Below, in pieces: positions 18,362 through 27,082 of a stretch of 64,000 nucleotides of DNA (positions are counted from its first letter, which is position 1; every line of letters starts with the position of its first letter). The notes under the pieces are model-generated. The model saw nothing but the letters and a program-made list of their open reading frames with translations. It was not told the origin of the DNA and searched no databases. A program made the translations under genes and the position numbers. Origin of the DNA: Sinorhizobium saheli. GTDB lineage: Bacteria; Pseudomonadota; Alphaproteobacteria; Rhizobiales; Rhizobiaceae. The stretch spans positions 1-64,000 of the forward strand of contig NZ_LNQB01000071.1 in NCBI RefSeq assembly GCF_001651875.1. Direction: 5' to 3'.

Positions 18362-20017
18362 TCAACGAACGTCAGCGCGCGCCCGCGGCCGCGTGTCGTT
18401 GCGCTCATGCTGAAACACCGCCTGCGGCAAGGGCGGCAGTCCGCGGATGATGTCCGCCCCCTTTTCGCCGACCATGATCGTCGGCCCGTTCGTGTTGCAG
18501 GAGGGAACGCGCGGCATTACCGAGCTGTCGCAGACGCGCAACCCTTCGAGCCCGCGGACCTTGAGCTCCAGGTCGACGACCGCCATGGCGTCCGTTCCCA
18601 TCTTGCAGGTGCCGACCGGGTGGTGGTCGGTCTTGGCATTGGCGCAGCCATAGTCGAAGAGCTGCTCCCCGGTTTTCACGTCCTTGCCCGGCAGACGTTC
18701 GGCGAGCACGTAGGGCTCCAATGCCGGCTGCTGCATGATCTCGCGGGCGATCTGCAGCCCCTCGAGCGACATCCTGCGGTCGTGCGGATCCTCCCAATAG
18801 TTCGGGTCGATCAGCGGTGCTGCAGCCGGGTCGGCCGAGGAAAGCCTGACCGTGCCGCGCGAGCGCGGGTGCAGATAGGCGGAGTTGAGGGTGACGCCGG
18901 CGTTCTTCAGCCGCGCGACGCCGGCCTCGATGCCGGATCCGAGGCCGAGATGGAACTGGATGTCCGGCGAGCGGGCATCCGGATCGGCATACCAGAAGCC
19001 GCCGGTCTCGAAGAGCGACGAGGCGACCGGGCCGGTGCGGAAGAGCACGTATTGCAGGCCGGCCCAGAGCGTGCGGTGGAGCTTGGCGACATTGTCGTAG
19101 GTGTGATCGCCGGTGCATTCGGAAATCACGAAGAGATCGAGATGGTCCTGGAGATTGCCGCCGACGCCGGGGAGGTCGTGCCGCACCTCGACGCCCACCG
19201 AGCGCAGGTGATCGGCTGGGCCGATGCCGGATTGCAGGAGCAGCTTCGGCGAACCGATGGCGCCGGAGGAGACCAGCACCTCCCTTCCGGCGCGGATCGT
19301 CTCGCTGCCCTTCGCCGTCGCCACTTCGACGCCGACGGCGCGGCTGCCCTCGAGCAGGATGCGGGCGACGCGGGCGCCGGTGCGCACCGTCAGGTTCTTG
19401 CGCTTTCTGATCGGCGAAAGATAGGCGAGCGAGGCGGAGGAACGCCGCCGGTTGCGCTGGGTCAGCTGGTAGAAGCCGACACCCGCCTGCTGCCTGCCGT
19501 TGAAATCGTGGTTATAGGGGATGCCGAGCTCCTGGCCGGCGCGGATATAGGCATCGCAGATCGGCAGCGTCGAGACCGGCATCGAGACGCCGAGCGGCCC
19601 GCCATAGGCATGATAGTCGTCGGCGAAACGCTGGTTGTCCTCGGCGCGCTTGAAATAGGGAAGGACGCTGCGATAGTCCCAGCCGGTGCAGCCGTCCTCG
19701 CTCGCCCAGAGATCGTAGTCGACGGCATTGCCGCGGGTATAGAGCTGCGCGTTGATGGACGAGCCGCCGCCGATCACCTTGGCCTGGGTATAGCGCAGCA
19801 CCCGGCCCTTCATGTGCTTCTGCGGCACCGTGTTCCAGCCCCAGCTCGCCACCCCCTTGGTCATCCTGGCGAAGCCGGCCGGCATGTGGAACAGCGGGTT
19901 CCAGTCGCCGCCGCCCGCCTCGAGCAGCAGCACCTTGACGGTCGGATCCTCGCTCAAGCGATTGGCGAGCACGCAGCCGGCCGGGCCAGCGCCGGTGATG
20001 ATGTAGTCGTAGGTCAT
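18362..20017 (-). CDS. GMC-family FAD oxidoreductase (choline dehydrogenase-like)
   Basis: 551 residues. The N-terminal FAD-binding fold is YDYIITGAGPAGCVLANRL with LLLEAGGGD; GMC signature 1 is near GGGSSINAQLYTRGN and signature 2 near SSGAIGSPKLLLQSGIG. The catalytic His is in DHHPVGTCKMG and the second catalytic residue region is SCNTNGPTIMVGEKGAD. The class oxidises primary or secondary alcohols and is often misannotated as choline dehydrogenase; no BetA-specific context is present here. The ATG at 20017 has GAGGAC upstream. It follows the sdr/GMC/ABC operon across a repeat-containing gap of 225 bases. I infer oxidation of a sugar or sugar-alcohol intermediate of that locus. Confidence 0.8.
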   Translation of the reverse strand: MTYDYIITGAGPAGCVLANRLSEDPTVKVLLLEAGGGDWNPLFHMPAGFARMTKGVASWGWNTVPQKHMKGRVLRYTQAKVIGGGSSINAQLYTRGNAVDYDLWASEDGCTGWDYRSVLPYFKRAEDNQRFADDYHAYGGPLGVSMPVSTLPICDAYIRAGQELGIPYNHDFNGRQQAGVGFYQLTQRNRRRSSASLAYLSPIRKRKNLTVRTGARVARILLEGSRAVGVEVATAKGSETIRAGREVLVSSGAIGSPKLLLQSGIGPADHLRSVGVEVRHDLPGVGGNLQDHLDLFVISECTGDHTYDNVAKLHRTLWAGLQYVLFRTGPVASSLFETGGFWYADPDARSPDIQFHLGLGSGIEAGVARLKNAGVTLNSAYLHPRSRGTVRLSSADPAAAPLIDPNYWEDPHDRRMSLEGLQIAREIMQQPALEPYVLAERLPGKDVKTGEQLFDYGCANAKTDHHPVGTCKMGTDAMAVVDLELKVRGLEGLRVCDSSVMPRVPSCNTNGPTIMVGEKGADIIRGLPPLPQAVFQHERNDTRPRARADVR

Positions 20018-20069
20018 TCATACGTCCTCAAGCTTACGCGTCTGCGCGCGGTCAGATACTCAGCATTTG

Positions 20070-20226
20070 CCCCTCATCCGGCTGCCGCCACCTTCTCCCC
20101 GCGCGCGGGGAGAAGGGACTCGCGGCACCGCCTTAGCCATCTCCCCGACCTATCGCCGACCGCGTCCCCTCTCCCCGCAGGCGGGGAGTGGGTTAGTCCT
20201 CGGGTTAAACCCGAGGAGAGGGGGCT
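20070..20226. repeat. RIME-like palindromic intergenic repeat
   Basis: The block starts with CCCCTCATCCGGCTGCCGCC and a TTCTCCCCGCGCGCGGGGAGAA palindrome (about 20090-20116). It ends with a second palindrome around CCCTCTCCCCGCAGGCGGGG and a third hairpin with arms CCTCGGG/CCCGAGG. It separates the SDR gene from the following GMC gene within a same-strand run. The layout resembles the Rhizobium intergenic mosaic elements. Confidence 0.75.
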
Positions 20227-20242
20227 GCCTCCCCCGACAAGT

Positions 20243-21016
20243 TTACAACCGGCTGATCGACAGGCCTCCATCCGCCTGGATGACCGAGCCCGTGGCGAAG
20301 GCGAACTTGCCGCTGGCGAGGCCGGCGACGGTGTTGCCGATGTCGTCCGGTTCCCCCCAGCGGCGCATCGGCACCAGCCCGCCGGCGATCAGCGCGTCGT
20401 ATTTGCCGGACACGGCCGCCGTCATGTCGGAGCGGATGATGCCGGGGCGGACCTCGAAGACGGCGATGCCGGTGCCGGCGAGCCTCAGCGCCAGGCCCTG
20501 GCTGAAGGCCGCGAGCCCCGCCTTGCTCATGCAATAGTCGAGCCGCTCCGGCGAGGTCATCGCCGCCGACACGGAAGTGATGTTGATGATCGAACGGGGC
20601 CGATCGGCCTCAGCCCGAAGCATCGCCTTCAGCACGGCCTGCGTGAAGAAGACCGTGCCGCGCAGGTTGACGCCGACGATCGTGTCGAAATTCTCGGGCT
20701 TCAGATCGAGGAAATCGCCGCGCACCACCGAGGCGATGCCGGCATTGTTGACGAGGCAGTCGATCCGGCCGAATTGCGCGACGACCGCATCGACGGTCGC
20801 CTGATGGCTCGAAAGGTCGGCGAGATCCGCCTTCAGGAAGATCGCCCGCGCGCCGAGCGCGCCGAGTTCGGCAATGACCGGAGCGACGCCTTCCGCATCG
20901 CCGACGCCGGTGACGGCGACGTCGAAGCCGTCGGCGGCCAGCGCCCGGGCGATGCCGAGGCCGATGCCGCGGCGGCCGCCGGTGACGATCGCGACGGGGC
21001 GTGTCTTTTCCGTCAT
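20243..21016 (-). CDS. short-chain dehydrogenase/reductase
   Basis: 257 residues, a classical SDR. The cofactor motif is TGGRRGIGLGIARAL, with LVNNAGIAS in the middle, catalytic Ser in INITSVSAAM and the YxxxK motif in DYCMSKAGLAAFSQ. It ends in the usual FATGSVIQADGG. The ATG at 21016 overlaps the TGA of the upstream GMC gene (TGATG), so it is translationally coupled. Automated pipelines would call it 3-ketoacyl-ACP reductase, but the sugar-transport context suggests a polyol or keto-sugar reductase/dehydrogenase. The substrate is unknown. Confidence 0.82.
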   Translation of the reverse strand: MTEKTRPVAIVTGGRRGIGLGIARALAADGFDVAVTGVGDAEGVAPVIAELGALGARAIFLKADLADLSSHQATVDAVVAQFGRIDCLVNNAGIASVVRGDFLDLKPENFDTIVGVNLRGTVFFTQAVLKAMLRAEADRPRSIINITSVSAAMTSPERLDYCMSKAGLAAFSQGLALRLAGTGIAVFEVRPGIIRSDMTAAVSGKYDALIAGGLVPMRRWGEPDDIGNTVAGLASGKFAFATGSVIQADGGLSISRL

Positions 21017-22518
21017 CACCGCAAATCCTCTTTCACGATGTGATCGGCGACCCGCAGCGCCTGCGCCGCGACGGTGAGCGCCGGATTGACGGCGGCCGAG
21101 GTCGGCAGGAAGCCCGCGTCGACGACAAAGAGGTTCGGATGGTCGAAGGCGCGGCAATGGACGTCGAGCGGTGCCTGTTCCGGATCATTGCCGATCCGCA
21201 CCGTGCCGCACTGATGCGACGGCGTCCGCTTGTCGAAGGCGCGGGCAAGCACGACCGGGAAGCCCGCCTTCTTCAAGACCGCCTTCAGCCTGGCGACGAG
21301 GTCGAGATGCGCCTGCCAGTTGGTGCGCACCCATTTCAGCACGACGCGGTCGCCGTCGACCATCACCCGGCTCTCCGGCGACGGCAGGTCCTCGCTCATC
21401 GCATAGAAATCGATGCCGCGGGCGGAGACCTGGTTCAACAGCCATTCCGGCATCGCCGGCATGTTCGCCTTCAGGATCGCGCCGGAGACGCGGCCGAGGA
21501 GCTGGATGTTGCCGAGCGGCGGGCCGCCGGCTCCGTCGGAGAGATAGAAGTCGTTGAGGCCGAAGGTCTTCTGGTAGACGGAATCGTTTCGGTACCAGGG
21601 GCTGAGCGCGATGACGGCGCTCGAATTGTGATTCATGAAGTTGCGGCCGACCTGGTCGGAGCGGTTGGCGAGCCCCGCGGGATTGCGCTCGTCGGCCGAG
21701 CGCAGAAGCAGGACGGCGGATTGCACCGCGCCGGCCGAGAGGATCACGAGCTTCGGCGAGACGCGGTGCTCCGTCCCGTCCTTGACGTAGTGCACGGTCT
21801 CGATCGCCTTGCCGTCCGGGGCGGCCCGGAGCCGGTTCACGCGCGCGCCGGTCGCAAGCCGGACGTTCGGATGTTCGAGCGCCACCGTCATCGCCGCGGT
21901 CTCAGCGTCCATTTTGCCGTCGAAAGCGTTCGGGTGCGCGTCCCAGGGCGTCCTGCCCTTGGCAAGCCAGCGCTCGATATCGATGCCGAGCGGCAGCGAG
22001 TAGGGGTGGAGCCCGAGGTCGCGCAGGCGCTCGCGCACCCTTGCGATCGGCGGCTCGTCCGGCACCGGGGCGTAGGCGTAGTCGCGCGAGTGGGCGGGCT
22101 CGGTCGGATCCTCGCCGAGGCGCCCGCGCACCTGGTAGAGCTCTTCCGCCCTCGAATACCAGGGCTCGAGCTCGTCATAGGGGAAGGGCCAGGCGGGCGA
22201 GATGCCGTCGCGATGCCGCATCTCCTCGAAATCCTCGCGGCGGTAGCGGGTGAGCACGGCGCCGTAGAATTTCGAATTGCCGCCGACATTGTAGTAGTTG
22301 CCGGGATTGAAGCCGAGACCGCCTGCCTCGTACCAGGTCTCCTTCGGACGGAAATGGCCGCGCTGGAAGATCGCCCGCTGGTCGCGGTTGATGGGCAGGT
22401 CCTCGATATGATGACCGGCTTCGAGGATCAGGATCTCGGCACCGGAGGCGGCAAGGCCCGCCGCCGTGGTCGCGCCGCCGATTCCCGACCCGATGATGAC
22501 GATATCGGGCTGGCTCAT
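21016..22518 (-). CDS. GMC oxidoreductase, pyranose-oxidase-like subgroup
   Basis: 500 residues, clearly different from the choline-dehydrogenase-like neighbour at 18362. The FAD site is IVIIGSGIGGATTAAGLAA with ILILEAGH; NVGGNSKFYGAVLTRYR follows in the flavin-attachment region. The catalytic pair is probably His in PSHQCGTVRIG and Asn in SAAVNPALTVAAQALR, which is the pattern of pyranose oxidases and bacterial glycoside/sugar oxidases. The ATG at 22518 overlaps the stop of the ABC ATPase by four bases (ATGA). Coupling to a sugar importer and the subgroup both point to oxidation of an imported pyranose, perhaps at C2 or C3. The ORF frame upstream of 22518 is antisense-like and rejected. Confidence 0.78.
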   Translation of the reverse strand: MSQPDIVIIGSGIGGATTAAGLAASGAEILILEAGHHIEDLPINRDQRAIFQRGHFRPKETWYEAGGLGFNPGNYYNVGGNSKFYGAVLTRYRREDFEEMRHRDGISPAWPFPYDELEPWYSRAEELYQVRGRLGEDPTEPAHSRDYAYAPVPDEPPIARVRERLRDLGLHPYSLPLGIDIERWLAKGRTPWDAHPNAFDGKMDAETAAMTVALEHPNVRLATGARVNRLRAAPDGKAIETVHYVKDGTEHRVSPKLVILSAGAVQSAVLLLRSADERNPAGLANRSDQVGRNFMNHNSSAVIALSPWYRNDSVYQKTFGLNDFYLSDGAGGPPLGNIQLLGRVSGAILKANMPAMPEWLLNQVSARGIDFYAMSEDLPSPESRVMVDGDRVVLKWVRTNWQAHLDLVARLKAVLKKAGFPVVLARAFDKRTPSHQCGTVRIGNDPEQAPLDVHCRAFDHPNLFVVDAGFLPTSAAVNPALTVAAQALRVADHIVKEDLR

Positions 22519-23627
22519 GCGATCCGCTTCTCGCTCTCGGGATCGAAGAACACCGCCTTGTCGAGGTTGAAGGCGAGCCGCGACGTCTGGCCGGGGGCGA
22601 TGCGGGCGTCGGCCCGCAGCCGCGCGACGATCTCCTTGCCGCCGAGGCGGGTGACCGCGAAGGTATCGGAACCGGCCGGCTCGACGACCTCGATCAGGCA
22701 ATCGCCCTCGGCGACGAACCTCGCATTGCGGTCGGCCCCATCCGGATCGGTCAGCGCCTCCGGACGGATGCCGAAGACGACCTCGCGGCCGGCATAGGCG
22801 GAGAGGGCGCCATTATGCGGCACGGCGAGTTTCAGCGGCTCGGTGTTCGGCCGCGCCAGAGTGACGACGAGGTCGGCGCCGAAGCGCTCGACCTGGGCCT
22901 TGAGCAGGTTCATTGCCGGCGAGCCCATGAAGTCGGCGACGAACATGTTGGCGGGGTTGTTGTAGATCTCGGCGGGCGTCCCGAACTGCTGCAGCACGCC
23001 GTCCTTCAGCACCGCGATCTTGGTCGCGAGCGTCATCGCCTCGATCTGGTCGTGGGTCACGTAGACGATCGTCGTCTTCATGCGGCCGTGCAGCCGCTTG
23101 ATCTCGGTGCGCATGTCGACGCGCAGCTTGGCGTCGAGATTCGACAGGGGCTCGTCGAAGAGGAAGACCTGCGGTTCGCGCACCAGCGCGCGGCCCATAG
23201 CGACGCGCTGGCGCTGGCCGCCGGAGAGCTGGCTCGGCTTGCGGTCGAGCAGATGGCCGATCTGCAGCATGTCGGCGACCTGCTTGATCGCCTTGTCGCG
23301 CTGCTCCTTCGGCACGCCGCGGATCTCCATGCCGAAGGCGATGTTTCCGGCGACCGTCATGTTCGGATAGAGCGCATAGGACTGGAACACCATGGCGATG
23401 TCGCGCTTCGACGGGTGCAGCCCCGACACCGAGCGGCCGTTGATGGCGATGTCGCCGGAGGTGATCGGCTCGAGCCCGGCGATCGTGTTGAGCAATGTCG
23501 ACTTGCCGCAGCCGGACGGGCCGACGAGCACCAGGAAGCCGCCCTCCTCGATCTCGAGGTTGATGTCCTTCAGGATCTCGAGCGAGCCGTAGGATTTGCG
23601 CAGGTTGGTGATTTTCAGGAATGACAT
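22515..23627 (-). CDS. sugar ABC transporter ATP-binding protein (UgpC/MsmK type)
   Basis: 370 residues, typical of CUT1 ATPases with a C-terminal regulatory OB domain (TOBE, about residues 235-370). Walker A is GPSGCGKST, the Q-loop is in MVFQSYALYPN, the ABC signature is LSGGQRQRVAMGRA and Walker B is QVFLFDEPLSN, followed by the H-loop in THDQIEAMTLA. It energises the two permeases encoded immediately upstream (4-base gap) and is translationally coupled to the GMC gene downstream. The single ATPase would act as a homodimer. Confidence 0.92.
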   Translation of the reverse strand: MSFLKITNLRKSYGSLEILKDINLEIEEGGFLVLVGPSGCGKSTLLNTIAGLEPITSGDIAINGRSVSGLHPSKRDIAMVFQSYALYPNMTVAGNIAFGMEIRGVPKEQRDKAIKQVADMLQIGHLLDRKPSQLSGGQRQRVAMGRALVREPQVFLFDEPLSNLDAKLRVDMRTEIKRLHGRMKTTIVYVTHDQIEAMTLATKIAVLKDGVLQQFGTPAEIYNNPANMFVADFMGSPAMNLLKAQVERFGADLVVTLARPNTEPLKLAVPHNGALSAYAGREVVFGIRPEALTDPDGADRNARFVAEGDCLIEVVEPAGSDTFAVTRLGGKEIVARLRADARIAPGQTSRLAFNLDKAVFFDPESEKRIA

Positions 23628-23631
23628 GGGC

Positions 23632-24513
23632 TTATCCTTTCACGGCGCCGGACATCAGCCCGCGGACGAAGTAGCGGCCGGACACGATGTAGACGATGAG
23701 CGTTGGCAGGGCGGCGAGGATCGCGCCCGCGAAGTGGACGTTGTATTCCTTGACGCCTGTCGACGAGCTCACGAGGTTGTTGAGCGCCACGGTCATCGGC
23801 GTCGAGAACGGACCGGAGAAAGAGGCGCCGAACAGGAAGTCGTTCCAGATATTGGTGAACTGCCAGATGACCGAGACGACGATGATCGGTCCGGAAGACG
23901 GCAGCAGGATGCGCCGGAAGATCTGGAAGAAGCTCGCGCCGTCGATCTGCGCGGCGCGCACCAGTTCGGTCGGGAAGGCCTCGTAATAGTTGCGGAAATA
24001 GAGCGTGGTGAAACCGATGCCGTAGACGACGTGGACGAGGATCAGCCCCCAGATGGAGCCGGCAAGGCCGAGAATGCCGAGGATGCGCGCCATCGGGATC
24101 AGCACGATCTGGAACGGGATGAAGCAGGACAAGAGCAGCATGCCGAAGAAGACGTTCGCCCCGGGGAAGCGCCACTTGGTCAGCACGTAGCCGTTCAGCG
24201 CGCCGATGATCGTCGAGATCGCCACGGCCGGCACGACCATCAGGATCGAGTTGATGAAGAAGGGGCGCAGCCCCGTCGGCTGCACGCCGATCTGCGCCGT
24301 CGACCAGGCGGATAGCCAGGGCGCGACCGTCCAGGTCTCGGGCAGGTTCAGCATGCCGCCCTGGCGGATCTCGTCGAGCGGCTTCAGGGAATTCACCACC
24401 ATCACATAGAGCGGCAGCAGCGAGTAGAGCGCGAAGAGGATCAGCGCCAGGTAGATCAGCGCCCGCGTCAGGCGGTTGTGCGAAATGACGTTGTCAGGAC
24501 TGGGAGCGCCCAT
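23632..24513 (-). CDS. sugar ABC transporter permease (MalG-like)
   Basis: 293 residues with six predicted membrane segments beginning at about residue 17 (ALIYLALILFALYSLLPL). The cytoplasmic EAA loop that docks the ATPase is EAFPTELVRAAQIDGAS followed by RILLP. It is the second permease of the CUT1 heterodimer. Its ATG overlaps the stop of the preceding permease as TGATG, so the two subunits are translationally coupled. Confidence 0.92.
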   Translation of the reverse strand: MGAPSPDNVISHNRLTRALIYLALILFALYSLLPLYVMVVNSLKPLDEIRQGGMLNLPETWTVAPWLSAWSTAQIGVQPTGLRPFFINSILMVVPAVAISTIIGALNGYVLTKWRFPGANVFFGMLLLSCFIPFQIVLIPMARILGILGLAGSIWGLILVHVVYGIGFTTLYFRNYYEAFPTELVRAAQIDGASFFQIFRRILLPSSGPIIVVSVIWQFTNIWNDFLFGASFSGPFSTPMTVALNNLVSSSTGVKEYNVHFAGAILAALPTLIVYIVSGRYFVRGLMSGAVKG

Positions 24514-25391
24514 CAGCGTTTTCCTCCCCGGACTTCGGAATAGAGATAGGGAATGATGATCGAGAAGATCATCACCATCATGATGATCGCCGACGAGGCG
24601 CCGATCGCCATCTGGTTGCGGGTGAAGGTGTAGGAATACATGAAGGTCGCCGGCAGTTCGGTCGCCTGCCCCGGCCCGCCGCCGGTCAAGGCGATGATCA
24701 GGTCATAGGCCTTGATGGCGAGATGGGCGAGGACGACGAAGGCGGAAAGGAAGACCGGCCGCATCAGGGGGATGATGATCCGCCGGTAGATGGTCGGCGT
24801 CGTCGCCCCGTCGATCTGGGCGGCCTTGATGATCTCGTTGTCGACGCCGCGCAAGCCCGCCAGGAACATCGCCATGACGAAGCCGGTCGACTGCCAGACG
24901 GCGGCGATGACGACGCAGTAGATCGCGAAGTTGCGGTCCTTGATCCAGTTGAAGGAGAAGCTCTCCCAGCCCCAGAGGTGCATGGTGTTTTCGAGCCCGA
25001 TGCCGGGATCGAGGAACCACTTCCAGGCGGTTCCCGTGACGATGAAGGAAAGCGCCATCGGATAGAGATAGATCGGCCGGAGGAATCCTTCGGCTCGGAT
25101 CTTCTGATCGAGAAGGATCGCGAGCGCCAGGCCCAGCACCGAGCAGATGGCGATATAGAGCGTGGCGAAAATGGCGAGGTTGCTGATCGCCCGCCACCAG
25201 TGCGGCAGCGCCCAGAGGCGGCTGTAATTGCTCAAGCCGACGAAGTTGTAGGACGGCAGCATCTTGCTGTCCGTCAGCGACAGGAATCCCGTATAGGCGA
25301 TGAAGCCGTAGACGAACACCAGGACGATGACGAAGCTAGGGGCGAGCACGAGCTTCGGCAGAAGCTCCTGCAGCCGGGTTCGGCTATCCAT
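24513..25391 (-). CDS. sugar ABC transporter permease (MalF-like)
   Basis: 292 residues from the ATG at 25391; an in-frame GTG at 25403 would add four residues and is a credible alternative, as neither start has a strong ribosome binding site. There are six predicted membrane segments, starting with KLVLAPSFVIVLVFVYGF. The EAA loop reads DNEIIKAAQIDGATT and RIIIPLMRP. It lies 217 bases downstream of the substrate-binding protein gene, with a RIME-like repeat in between, which may lower permease expression relative to the binding protein. Confidence 0.9.
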   Translation of the reverse strand: MDSRTRLQELLPKLVLAPSFVIVLVFVYGFIAYTGFLSLTDSKMLPSYNFVGLSNYSRLWALPHWWRAISNLAIFATLYIAICSVLGLALAILLDQKIRAEGFLRPIYLYPMALSFIVTGTAWKWFLDPGIGLENTMHLWGWESFSFNWIKDRNFAIYCVVIAAVWQSTGFVMAMFLAGLRGVDNEIIKAAQIDGATTPTIYRRIIIPLMRPVFLSAFVVLAHLAIKAYDLIIALTGGGPGQATELPATFMYSYTFTRNQMAIGASSAIIMMVMIFSIIIPYLYSEVRGGKR

Positions 25392-25430
25392 GTTTGTTAC
25401 CACCGTATCGTTTCTCTTAGGCGGGGTCTG

Positions 25431-25597
25431 CCCCTCATCCGCCTGCCGGCACCTTCTCCCCGCTTGCGGGGAGAAGGTTTATGCCGCAGCGCCTCCGTCC
25501 CCTCCGGACGGTAATGAGTGGCAACGGGCTCGCCGCTTGCCCCTTCTCCCCGCAAGCGGGGAGAAGGTCGCGGCAGCGGGGTGAGGGGCGTGTCCCC
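25431..25597. repeat. RIME-like palindromic intergenic repeat inside the ABC operon
   Basis: The left part has CCCCTCATCCGCCTGCCGGC and the palindrome TTCTCCCCGCTTGCGGGGAGAA; the right part repeats the palindrome as TTCTCCCCGCAAGCGGGGAGAA and ends in GGGGTGAGGGGCG. The two halves are inverted relative to each other. It sits between the binding-protein and permease genes of one transporter. Confidence 0.8.
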
Positions 25598-25608
25598 CCT
25601 CGCGTCGC

Positions 25609-26853
25609 TTACTTCGCCGCCTCGACCGCCGCGACGAGTTCCTTCACCGCGTCTTCCGAGCTCAGTTCGCCGTTGAACTGGCGGGTCACGACGTCGTAGA
25701 TCGCATTCTTGACGGCGGCCGGGTTGGCGTGGCCATGCGCCATGGAGCCGTAAAGCGTGCCGTTGGCATTGGCTTCGGCCAGGTCCTTGATGCCCTTCTT
25801 GCCGCAATCGTCGAAGTCCGTGTCCGGAACGTCGGTGCGGGCCGGAACCGAGCCCTTGACGACGTTGAAGGCCGACTGGAAGGTCGGGCTCTCGATCGCC
25901 GAGGCCATCTGCAATTGCGCCGGGACCTTCTCGTCAGAGACCTTGAACATTGCGAACTGGTCGGAGTTGAAGGTGACGGACCCTTGCGTTCCCGGGAAGC
26001 GGATGCAGACGAAATCGGTACCCGGCTTCTTGCCCGCCTTCAGGAATTCGCCCTTGGCCCAGTCGCCCATGAACTGCAGGCCGGCCTTGTTCTCGATCAC
26101 CATCGCCGAGGCGAGGTTCCAGTCGCGGCCGGAGAAGTTGTCGTCCACGTAGGATCTGAGCTTCGTCATCCGGTCGAAGGCCTCCTTCATCTTGTCCGAG
26201 CCGAGCGCCGCCGGGTCGAGGTCGATGAAGGCCTGCTTGTAGAAGTCGTTGCCGAGCGCGAGCACGACCGCGTCGAAGATCGTCGCGTCCTGCCAGGCCT
26301 GGCCGCCATGGGCGACAGGCGTGATGCCCTGCTCCTTGAACTTGTCGAGCAGCGCGATCAGTTCCTCCCAGGTCGTCGGCTCCTTGCCGCCGGCCTTGTC
26401 GAGCGCGGCCTTGTTGATCCAGACCCAGTTGGTCGAATGGACGTTCACCGGTGCGGCGATCCAGTGGCCGTCATATTTGGAGAACTGCTGCAGGGCGGCC
26501 GGCACCACCTTGTCCCAGCCTTCCTTGGCGGCGATCTCGTCGAGATTGCCGAGCGCGCCTTCCTTCGCCCAGTCGAGAATGTCGAAGCCGAGCATCTGCA
26601 CCGCCGTCGGCGCGTTGCCGGAGGTGACGCGGGCGCGCAGCACGGTCATCGCCTCGGTGCCACCGCCGCCGGCGACCGGCATGTCGGTCCAGGTGATGCC
26701 CTTGCTTTCCAGATCCTTCTTCAGGACGTCGAGCGCCGCCGCCTCGCCGCCGGACGTCCACCAGTGCAGCACTTCCACGTTCTCTGCTGCACGCACGGCC
26801 GTCGCGGCCAACATCAGTGCTGCAACAGCCGTCGTCGTCATCAACTTGCGCAT
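25609..26853 (-). CDS. sugar ABC transporter substrate-binding protein (GtsA-like)
   Basis: 414 residues with a Sec signal peptide ([19 protein letters not shown], cleaved near VRA-AE). The mature protein is of the CUT1 extracellular solute-binding family 1. Segments such as [30 protein letters not shown] and [12 protein letters not shown] resemble, from memory, the Pseudomonas glucose-binding protein GtsA, so a pyranose ligand is likely. Two Cys residues (in DFVCIRFPG and FDDCGKKG) could form the family disulfide. The ATG at 26853 has GGGAGGA upstream. It is separated from the aldehyde dehydrogenase gene by 229 bases and may have its own promoter. Confidence 0.88.
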   Translation of the reverse strand: MRKLMTTTAVAALMLAATAVRAAENVEVLHWWTSGGEAAALDVLKKDLESKGITWTDMPVAGGGGTEAMTVLRARVTSGNAPTAVQMLGFDILDWAKEGALGNLDEIAAKEGWDKVVPAALQQFSKYDGHWIAAPVNVHSTNWVWINKAALDKAGGKEPTTWEELIALLDKFKEQGITPVAHGGQAWQDATIFDAVVLALGNDFYKQAFIDLDPAALGSDKMKEAFDRMTKLRSYVDDNFSGRDWNLASAMVIENKAGLQFMGDWAKGEFLKAGKKPGTDFVCIRFPGTQGSVTFNSDQFAMFKVSDEKVPAQLQMASAIESPTFQSAFNVVKGSVPARTDVPDTDFDDCGKKGIKDLAEANANGTLYGSMAHGHANPAAVKNAIYDVVTRQFNGELSSEDAVKELVAAVEAAK

Positions 26854-27082
26854 CGTTTTCCTCCCGTTTGCAAGTTATCGAGGCGAAACCTTCTCCGCCC
26901 CTTTTTAAGCCGCCCTCTCCTGCGGACGGCATGGCCTGCGGCGTCGGCCGCCCGGCCCGATTCAAGACGTTACACCCTTTCGCCGGCTACGACGACATCG
27001 CCCTTCGCCGGATATCTCCTGCACTTTCAAGGCGCTGGCCGGCAGGCGGGAGCCCATCTGAATCATCCCTTCCCCTCCGGCC

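Noticed and set aside
17048-21043. 1331-codon plus-strand open frame
   Set aside because: Antisense to glycerate kinase, a GMC enzyme and an SDR, all with catalytic motifs; the frame has no recognisable domain.
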